Part shown: one piece after another, positions 55,726 to 64,000 of the stretch
Layout: each line of letters begins with the position of its first letter
How positions within the stretch are numbered: the stretch's first letter is position 1
From: Clarkia xantiana subsp. parviflora
Taxonomy: Eukaryota; Streptophyta; Magnoliopsida; Myrtales; Onagraceae
Length of the DNA stretch: 64,000 nucleotides
NCBI GenBank assembly: GCA_036873135.1
Contig: JAPTYO010000009.1
Location: 29,161,756 to 29,225,755 of the forward strand
Reading direction: 5' to 3'
Program-made: the position numbers and the translations under genes
The notes under the pieces: model-generated
Told to the model about the DNA's origin: nothing
The model's input: only the letters and a program-made list of their open reading frames with translations
Databases searched by the model: none

Positions 55726-56385
55726 ATGACGAACAGCATGGTGTCTAGGCACCACCGCCCACCCGGGGGCAATACGCGAAGGAGACAGCCTATACCCCCA
55801 GGAAGGCAGCCTAACCCAGGGAAACTGCCAGTGCAACCAGAACCTCAAGGAACCCCACAAGCTCCCCAACACAACAACCAGGAGGGAGGACCCTCACGCC
55901 CAGCTGGGGCTGAGTCCTCCACAGCCTCAACCCCTTTGGCAAGGAGGCCACATAGAGAAAGGGAGCAACAGAGGGAGCAACAGGGAGTGCCATCCCAACA
56001 CACAGCACCTCCTGAGGGATATTACTACGAGGCGCAACCCCAAGGATACCCGTATGGGATGCCGGCCCAAAGGAATGACAACCGCGCCCACACAACATAC
56101 ACAAGGCCGGTATACACCCAGGGGACACATACAGAAGCTCATGACCAGGAGCAAATCCCAACGGGAGAACCCCACTCGCACCCTCGAACAGGGCAGCGAG
56201 GAGAACAAAGGAGAGACAACCAAAGGCCACCCCCAGGGGGAAGGCAACAGTCTATGCCTCCAAGGCAGCAACAGACACAGCAGGATGCCAGGGCATACAC
56301 CCCTCTGGGGGCAGATAGACAGGCAAGACCTCCAAGGAGGCAAGAATTCCACCAAGTACCCCAACAGGGACATACACCCCACTAA
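55726..56385 (+). pseudogene. B3 gag N-terminus, truncated
   Basis: 220 codons from ATG 55726 match the Pro/Gln/Arg-rich N-terminus of the B1 Gag (VSRHHRPPGGN, TPLARRPHRERE), then stop before the capsid domain. Everything after is broken. Confidence 0.8.
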
Positions 56386-59300
56386 GGGAAGACATGCAAG
56401 TCAGACTACCAAGGATATAAGAGTTCCAACATCTACCTCAGCAAGGTACACATACAATCCGTATCATCACGGACATGACTAAGAGACATTCCAAGGAAAG
56501 CTCAAAGGGAGGGACATAGTCCCAACAACACAACAAGGCAACCACCTACTCATGATACAGCACGACAGGTCCAAACCCCTCATGCATTACAACCCTTGGC
56601 ACACATCCCCCTAGGACAGGGGAGCAGTAAAAAAGACAAGAATTTGAACAGGGGACTCATAGAGTACCACACTATGTTAGTACACAGCTACTACAATGGG
56701 AAGTCTCATGGAGAGACATAGTGGAGTGAGATCACACATAGCATACATGAAGGATACACCTCCACCTAGTCCGCCTTGCAAGGATGCGACTTTATATTCC
56801 TCAAGTGGAAGGAATACACACAGACTACTGGAGGAACAGAGCTACATTACCAAGGAAGCAAGGGGTATCAACACCCCACACTCATATCCTTCCCATATCC
56901 TCTTATTTAATTTAACTGCATAACAAGTCAACTCCCTAAAAGGGGTATATTTTGATACTTGATATCAACATGTTTTCCAAGAAAGACCATACCGGACGCC
57001 TTCGGGCTCCGTGATATATATATATATATACACAGGTGGACCACTAGAAGAATCCGTAAAAGGCCGTCGCCAATCAAGAGATGCACAAGCAACAGATTCC
57101 TCAATCCAAAGAACACCTATAAGGTCAAGTTTCCGGGAAAGATCACAAGATGGAAAGCTCACTTACAAAAATAAGTTGAGCACTCCCAACATCCTATAGA
57201 GGAACTACCATGAAGGTCACAGAGGATTACCCCTACTATAACCTTCCACTAAACATCCTAGGGCCAAGTCCGTCAAAGGATCCCATCTGGCATTGGTATG
57301 CAAGGGGGGCACCAGTCACAACATGCCCTCCCCACAAACGCCCGTTAGAATAAGAGGGGGTAGCCGCGAACTCACCCCTCCAAAAATGGAGGAAACCATA
57401 TCACATGGGCAACGCACACCATCAGAGGCAAACACCTCCAGCGGATATTTATGATTTCACAAAATAGCCAGGAGATACAACTACACCTAGTAAGCTCATC
57501 CCAGGTAATGGAATACACTTCCATCAAAAACTCTCAAGGACACCAAGCCTAGCAAAGGAAGAATGGCGACACCATCATCAAGCTTTTAAAAAGGGATATG
57601 GAAAACATAGTATTTCCACACAATGATATATTAGTCATAAGAGAGGGAATCACCAACTTTGACATGAAGAGAACCATAGTGCACGAAGGGAGTCCGTCAG
57701 ACATCCCCCATGACCAACCATTGATGATACTAGAGAAGAGTCAGGCATGCTTAATACCAAAGGACCCCTACTAGTAAAGGTGGTCAGAACATCGACACAC
57801 CCATTAGGGACACGGCACTGCAAATGAACCAGGAATAAGGATGGAACACATATCCTTACAAGTATCCTTACAAGTATCCTTACAAGTATCCTTGCATTTA
57901 TCCTTGCAAAAATAAACTCCGTAGATAAAGAGGTTATCTAATAGATGACTATGTCTCTGTTCTCAAAATATGATCCTAACCCGGAGATCCTTGGACTCCG
58001 TATCATATATGCAGTGAATAACATGTTCATCAAAGATAGGTACACGAAGATTCTAGACAGCGCCATAAAGATTAGGCGCATAGCTCTACCAAGTACGACA
58101 CATTGGAGTGTTCATAAACACTCCTTCGCCATCTCACAAGAAAGGAAGGCAACCAAGGATACAAGTCCTAATAGAATAAACATCGGTAGAAAATCCTGTC
58201 ATTGAAGTCATGCACCAAGAGAGAAACTCTAAAGATGCAAGATTAGCAAAAGAGATAGTGCAACAACTAGAGTATGAAAAAGGAGATACATCTCCTATCA
58301 AGAGCCTTAGGGCAGGATAATAGTTCTACAAGATCAACCAAAGAAGAGCTCAAAAGCTTGGGGAGTAAGGTTTCAAGATCGACCCTCACACTAGACGCAC
58401 ATCCCGATCAACCACCTTGTCTGCAAATGATAAGACATTTGATTCTGGCATCCCATCAAGAGGAGAACCCAGATAAAAGGGGCACTAGAAAAATATCCCG
58501 TCTTTAAGGCCATACGCCGAATACATGATGAATGAAGGTTATGACAAAACAAAAAAGGAGGGACTTGTCAGCTCAACACACCTCAAACACGTATACGTAC
58601 GCAATACAAATGCAGCCTCTAATGAAGTTATCCAACAAGGAATAGCCAATACGGGGGCAAACCCATGGAAAATCATGGAGCATCACCTGCAAACCTAAAG
58701 GAAAACGCCCTTTTTAGATTCAAGTCCTAATGCAAAGAAAGTCTATAATCAACATTCAAGGTGGGAGGAGCATGACCAATGTTATCAAACACTGCCGCAT
58801 CCTAGTTATCAAGAGAATGAAAATCACCCCCACCAACCCAAAGCAAAAGCTCTCCACCCAACCTCTAAAGATACATCCGACAAAGGCATTATCCAAACCA
58901 TGCCTATGACTGAAACAAGCAAGCATGAGAAAGAGTAAATCCTACAAGGGACACTCATCGCATTCAAACAAGCAGACAAGGGAGCCCCGAGCATAAGGGG
59001 TACCCAACCAAGAAAATGCACGAGGGACTTTCAACGGCCAAATATGAAAGGCGGTATGACCACCAAGCAACTTGGGGGGCACCAAACGAATAAGTGCTTG
59101 GTAGTCCACCTAAGTGTAAAAGAAGAGATTAGAGGCAGAAGATCACAAGAACATGCAATACCACTTCTCCTAGAAGAGGTCACATAAGAGGAAAACATCC
59201 TCAACTCCCTATACAAACTCGTCCTAAGTTGGCAACACACAAACATCGCCCTCGAAAGGGGATCTCCCACATTGAAGAAAAAGCGTGATAACAGGCAATA

Positions 59301-59388
59301 TCATAGAAGGAAAAGTCAAGTAAAGACTCGAAAAGCATACCAAAGACGCACCCTACATGAGAAGGGACACAAGGTAAAGTAATATTCT
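56386..59388 (+). pseudogene. B3 decayed Gag-protease-Gag' region
   Basis: No long frame, but relics are readable. Around 57600-57710 a protease relic reads NFDMKRTIV with the catalytic Asp position changed to His (B1: NFDVKRILVDGG). Around 59050-59135 there is a relic of the second knuckle (TWG, HQTNKC) with a one-base break. A short AT repeat lies near 57015-57031, and a 14-bp repeat (TCCTTACAAGTATC) near 57856-57905. Confidence 0.65.
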
Positions 59389-60625
59389 GAGCCTTCCGGG
59401 AGCCAATCCCGCGAACACATTCGACGCCCCCAAGAGCGTATCTTGAGAGTAGTTCTAAAACTACGAACCCTGTGCCCTCCGGGAGCCTATCCCGCGAACA
59501 GATTCAACGCCCCCAAGAGCGTATCTTGAGAGTAGTTTTTATACTACGACCTTCGACGCCCCCAAGAGCGTATCTTGAGAGTAGTTTTTATACTACGACA
59601 TTCGACGCCTCCAAGAGCGTATCTTGAGAGTAGTTTCTATACTACGACCTTCGACGCACCAAGAGCGTATCTTGAGAGTGGTTTCCAAAAACTACGAATT
59701 TCGACGCCCCCAAGAGCGTATCTTGAGAGTAGTTTCTAAAACTACGACATTCGACGCCCCCAAGAGCGTATCTTGAGAGTAGTTTCTATACTACGACCTT
59801 CGACGCACCAAGAGCGTATCTTGAGAGTGGTTTCCAAAAACTACGAATTTCGACGCCCCCAAGAGCGTATCTTGAGAGTAGTTTCTAAAACTACGACCTT
59901 CGACGCCCCCAGGAGCGTATCTTGAGGTAGATTTGCAACCTACCAGATTCGACGCCCCCAAGAGCGTATCTTGAGGTAGATTTCAAACTACCAGCTTCGA
60001 CGCCCACCTAGAGCGTATCTTTGGTCTAACTACTGGTGCCCTCCGGGAGCGTATCTCGTGAACAGCTTCGACGCCCTCCGGGAGCGTATCTCGTGAACAG
60101 TTTCAACGCCCACCTAGAGCGTATCTTTGGTCTAACTACTGGTGCCCTCCAGGAGCGTATCTCGTGAACAGTTTCGACGCCCTCCGGGAGCGTATCTCGT
60201 GAACAGTTTCAACACCCACATAGAGCGTATCTTTGGTCTAACTACTGGTGCCCTCCGGGAGCGTATCTCGTGAACAGTTTCGACGCCCTCCGGGAGCGTA
60301 TCTCGTGAACAGTTTCAACGCCCACCTAGAGCGTATCTTTGGTCTAACTACTGGTGCCCTCCGGGAGCGTATCTCGTGAATAGTTTTCGACGCCAACCAG
60401 GAGCGTATCTTTGGTCTAACTTGTGCCGTCCGGGAGCCTATCCTGTGAAACGTTAAGTGCCCTCTGAGAGCCAGTCTCGTGAACAGTTTTCGACGCCAAC
60501 CAGGAGCGTATCTTTGGTCTAACTTGTGCCGTCCGGGAGCCTATCCTGTGAAACGTTAAGTGCCCTCCGAGAGCCTGTCTCGTGAACAGATTCGACGCCC
60601 ACCAAGAGCGTATCTTTGGTCTAAC
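59389..60625 (+). repeat. Tandem stem-loop array, B3 (~31 units)
   Basis: The largest of the three arrays. The first part has CAAGA/TCTTG units with stem 2; the second part is a higher-order repeat alternating CGGGA/TCTCG units with the TCTTTGGTC type. The CGGGA/TCCCG pair appears at 59397-59416 and 59477-59496, fully paired. Loop 1 is GCGTA, GCCTA, GCCTG, GCCAG or GCCAA. Confidence 0.92.
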
Positions 60626-61678
60626 AGTACCATATATACCATTTAAAGGGTATCAGAAGAGATCATCGCACCATACTGAGAAGGATTCCATGAGAAAATA
60701 ATTGCAAAGCAAAGTTGTATGAAGAACACATAATATTTTTTCTTGATGAGATAGCAGGTATGATGTGAAGGAAAACATAAAAGAAAGGTAAGGAAAGGAG
60801 AGCATATACAAAGGAGAAGTCCATGACCAAAGGATCATATACAGAAGTACAAGAGGTTATCATGAAAAGTAACGAGTTATCCTACCATCCATATCACAAG
60901 TCAAGAGAAGTATCTCAAAGGAACCCAACACCACCAAGAAGGATAGCAAAGACATGAAATCCAAAGTTCAAGGCTCTCAAAATAAACTCGACCCATCAAG
61001 AAGAGAATTGCCTCACAAGTCTCACAAATCAACCTCTGACAAACGTTATTGTCTTGCATGTCGCCCTCGCGTGACCTATGCTCGTATCAGACTTGAACAT
61101 CGCCAAGCACAACTCATGAAGGAGACATCTAAAGAGCATAAAGGATACAACATCCGACAAGACGATACATCGGGACCTAACCCAACAAACATAGCCTAAA
61201 AAAAAGGCAACTATAGCAATGAAGGCTCTCCAATGAGAAAGGAATACTAAAGCACAACTCCATACATCGCGATGTGGCTATCATGTCCACATACCATGAA
61301 GTGGCTATCATGTCCACACACTACAAAAGGGCTATCACTCCCACACATCATGAAGTGGCTATCATGTCCACATGCCTCGAAGTGATTATCATGGCAGCAC
61401 ATCATAAAACATCTGTCAAAGACATGCATTGTTAAACACCATCCCGACCACGAACATCAAAAGGCTACGCCTAGCCCTAGGAGGAAGTTCAAGAAAAAGG
61501 GAAAAAACAACATCCTTCATACACTCATCAAAGTTAGGCACTTATATTTCAATCCACTGGATGAGACATCCTCATCATGAAGACAACCTCCATATCTCAT
61601 GAAATCAACCATAAAGTAAAGAATCACGACAAGCACTATTGGGGGCATATAACAAAATGATCCCCACAATGATCGCAA
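60626..61678. other. B3 non-coding stretch with a 33-bp repeat
   Basis: AT-rich sequence without a supported gene; its left part matches the region after the arrays of B1 and B2. 61265-61415 holds four or five imperfect ~33-bp copies of GAAGTGGCTATCATGTCCAC. Confidence 0.6.
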
Positions 61679-62200
61679 CTACGATACTAGTAGAGGATAA
61701 CTCAAGAGCAATCTCCACCAAACTCCCAAGCAAGAATTTGCTATCTTAATCAGAGCCATGGCAAGAGAAAGGAACCTCAATGAAAGGCGATGATTACACC
61801 CATCACCAAAAGGAAAATCTTCAACGCAGGGGTTAATAACATAACCCATAGGAAAGCCAAAGACAGCTTCGAAAGTCGTCAAATCTACATGAAGATGAAA
61901 TGAACCTAAGACTCGGCCCCTCGGCTGGGGGGCAGAGGATAGAGAAGAGACATCAAGACCTATGATCACCCCATCACCAGCCACATGTTGTTTCCCTTTG
62001 TCAAGCAAAGAGGGCGCCTCTTCAACCACTACCTCCTTATCATGAGAGGGAGTCAGCAAGGGGGCACTGGAAGGAGAGCCTCTCGCGGTTTCCTTCTCCT
62101 TGGCAGCCGAGGGCCCGACCTCAGAGTCAGGTTTTCACGCCTTGGATTTAGATTGACTTGAATTATCGCCCACCGCAAGAACCATTCGGTAACCAGGGAA
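61679..62200 (-). pseudogene. B3 antisense gene remnant
   Basis: The minus-strand frame 62059-61679 begins with HDKEVVVEEAPSLLDKGK and APQPRGR, clearly matching the third exon of the B1 and B2 antisense gene (RDKEMVVEEVPSLADKGK). It then continues into FHLHVDLTTFEAVFGFPM, a piece not found at this place in B1 or B2. Further exon traces lie up to ~62200. No complete gene remains. Confidence 0.65.
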
Positions 62201-63540
62201 GAACGCTCTAACAACAAGAAGGAAGAAACATGAGAACAATCATAAGTATATCACAAAGAAAAGAGAATGGAATGAGAACATACTAGAAGCATTAGCAGCC
62301 TTCCCTGACTTAGAAAATTTCTTGGCCTGATAAGCAGAACTAGAGGTTTCTTCCCTCTCATCCGATTCAACAGTCTCCCTGTCTGAAGAAGAAAGCTTCC
62401 AAAAGTGAGTCATCTATACGAGCAACCAACGCAAAGATCGACCCTTACTCATGGAGGGGCGAGATACGCCTACTACGGGGGCAACCTTAACACCAAGGGA
62501 AGAAGGCGAACTTTTAGTTTCCCCAAATGGAGCAACGCTCCAACACATCCGAAGGAAGGGTCAACCCTTAACTGTCAATAGACTCCTTCGCTCGCGGCAG
62601 TAAGAGGAAAGCTTGTAAGCATTTTTACCCTCACTTTTATGGGGAACAAATTGCAGGGTAAAGGTCAAGAGCTATACACACGTTCCAACGAATGAAGGAA
62701 AAATGTTACACATGCCGAAGGTCGAGGTTAATGGACAATGCTCACGCTAGTACGAGGGAGGCGGAACGTTGTGTCCCATTGAGTGGCAGAGTTCCCACCC
62801 TCAAGTAAAGGAGAAGTCTATGCTCTCACCTTTGCACTTATGCTCATATTCATGATTAACATCTACAGGTACATCAATGTCATCACTCATGCTTATACTC
62901 ACAACCCGTCCATGCATACATACATGTTCATGCTTGCACTCATATGCATGCCCACGTACACACTCCCGTGTGTTCAAACATTTAGACGTCCATGCACATG
63001 GCCGCCATACATTTATGCATACATTCATGACTACAATCGCAGCATGTCTATACTCACTCCCATCCTTATGTTCCTACTTGCATGTATGCTAGTACACATC
63101 CTCACGTTCATGATATGTCCATGTTCACTCCTAGTTAACATCCTATAGGCATATTTTCTAGCATCCCATACTTAGAAAAATTTTAGACCAAAATTAAATT
63201 TTTTTCTCCACCTAGACTTTATCCCGGCATGAAATTGAAGCATGAACCCGTTTAGTTGTATTCATATTGCATCCCCATGTGCGTATGTATTGTTCAAGTA
63301 TACGCCCATGGCAAGGATAGATTTATTATTTCCACCTCAGACGGACCCGTGCTTGGACACGTGTCTGTGTTATTCTGACATTTACAACTCCTCTATCTTA
63401 TAAGGCAGGGGGCAGAGTCAGAGGCACACATCCATGGGTTAGTAAGCATTCAGACAAGAATGTAAAATCCCGGTTTCAAATTGCGCGTGTCATACCATCC
63501 TAAAATAGAGTCAATCAAGGGTTAGGCCACTGGTTGACTC
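62201..63540. other. B3 leader and CAT-rich patch
   Basis: No supported gene. 62840-63120 is a low-complexity stretch rich in CAT, ACAT and TCAT words (CATACATACATG, CATTCATGAC). 63130-63540 matches the conserved sequence before the 3' LTR of B1 and B2, ending in CTCGGGGGCA. Confidence 0.55.
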
Positions 63541-63549
63541 GGGGGCATG

Positions 63550-64000
63550 TGATGGATATACGCCCAATTTGAACCCGTTGACTCCCGAATCGTTTTATTT
63601 TGTTCACCCCGTTAATGATTGTAAATCGAAACTTCAACCCGAACACTTCGCGAAAACACCAACGGTCCGGACGAGGCCGAAGCGCTCGTCCGGCCAAGTT
63701 AGACTCACCTAGGTGAGGTCGGGTGGCCACACCCGACCTCCCCTAGGGGAGATCGGGTCGGCCAACCCGATCTCCCCTAGGGGAGATCGGGTGGACCAAC
63801 CCGATCTGCCCTAGGAGAGATCGGATTGGCCAACCCGATCTCCCCTAGGGGAGATAGGGTTGGCCAACCCTATCTCCCCTAGGAGGGGTTGGGTGGCCTC
63901 ACCCAACCCCTACCCTTGGGGGTCGGATTTTCCTTCCCCCCAAGGGCCCCGGCACCATTCTTGGACTCCCATACTCGGTTTATTTCCGCCAACCTTCTTC
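63550..64000 (+). repeat. 3' LTR of B3, cut by window edge
   Basis: First 451 bases of the LTR. Its hairpin array (~63708-63910) has six blocks against four in the 5' LTR, with one imperfect block (GATCGGAT facing ACCCGATC). Confidence 0.92.

Larger units (their letters stand above)
36747..64000 (+). mobile_element. Element D: Ty3/gypsy Tat-type element, split by B2 and B3, 3' end outside
   Basis: D's own sequence is 36747-42133 and 52510-54892, about 7.8 kb; the rest lies beyond 64000. Order: 5' LTR, primer site, gag, protease, RT, RNase H, a second archaeal-type RNase H, integrase, tandem repeats, antisense ORF. The second RNase H and the antisense ORF point to the Tat lineage of plant gypsy elements. 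B2 entered the integrase zinc finger and B3 the region upstream of the antisense ORF start. Frameshifts and stops show that D is inactive. It entered an interior of array T. Confidence 0.92.
54893..64000 (+). mobile_element. Element B3: older member of the B family, 3' LTR cut by window edge
   Basis: 5' LTR 54893-55674, primer site at 55677, gag remnant 55726-56385, decayed interior, large stem-loop array 59389-60625, antisense gene remnant near 62059, and 3' LTR from 63550. LTRs are diverged from B1 and B2 in a shared way, so B3 is a separate subfamily. The protein frames are badly decayed. It sits inside D just upstream (on the minus strand) of the antisense ORF. Confidence 0.92.

Noticed and set aside
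57011..57199. Short + strand frame near the AT repeat in B3
   Set aside because: It falls in decayed interior sequence with no motif and no counterpart in B1 or B2.

Overview
The window is nuclear DNA of a flowering plant, probably a eudicot (inferred, not proven). It holds the 3' half of one large intron-containing host gene, the broken first exon of a second host gene, and about 50 kb of nested LTR retrotransposons. The host gene is BIG (also called DOC1, TIR3 or UBR4-like), the giant calossin/pushover-type protein linked to auxin transport. Seven exons between 2713 and 13274 on the + strand encode its last ~2,487 residues, from the ZZ zinc finger to the stop. About 16 kb downstream is exon 1 of a GDSL esterase/lipase-like gene (29144-29376), which carries two frame breaks.

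Layout. 1-2661: 5' part of a Ty1/copia element (A, minus strand) in the BIG intron before the ZZ exon; its gag position holds an antisense fragment of a DEK1-like calpain. 2713-13274: BIG; its 2.4-kb fifth intron holds a small gag-only-type LTR element (E), whose right LTR is split by an LTR fragment (F). 13532-28930: complete copia element C (minus strand) with 5-bp target duplication cacga, split at 15861-26158 by element B1 (duplication cttcc). 28936-29476: flank and GDSL exon 1. 29477-36746: tandem array of a non-coding TRIM-like element (T) in the first intron of the GDSL gene. 36747 to beyond 64000: Ty3/gypsy element D of the Tat type, with gag, protease, RT, two RNase H domains and integrase. 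D is split by B2 (42134-52509, duplication gaggc) inside the integrase zinc finger and by B3 (54893 to beyond 64000) beside its antisense ORF.

B1, B2 and B3 are one family of non-autonomous Tat-like elements. Each has ~0.8-0.87 kb LTRs, the same primer site as D, no RT, RNase H or integrase, a sense ORF with the unusual order Gag-protease-Gag', a tandem repeat array, and a spliced antisense gene with several introns. The likely model is that D-type elements supply the enzymes and B-type elements are mobilised in trans. B and D share the primer site, the LTR start TGATGG and a 13-nt LTR motif.

The most unusual signal is secondary structure. The tandem arrays of B1, B2 and B3 are strings of short stem-loops whose two arms change together between units (CAAGA/TCTTG, CGAGA/TCTCG, CGGGA/TCCCG; GTAGT/ACTAC, GGTAG/CTACC). 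The unrelated array of D does the same (CGCC/GGTG, CGTC/GATG, CACC/GGTG, CACT/AGTG). The U3 part of the B LTRs contains a third hairpin array, with ~10-13-bp arms joined by CCTAGG, again with paired changes and a variable number of units. This looks like an RNA (or single-stranded DNA) structure system in the 3' region of Tat elements.
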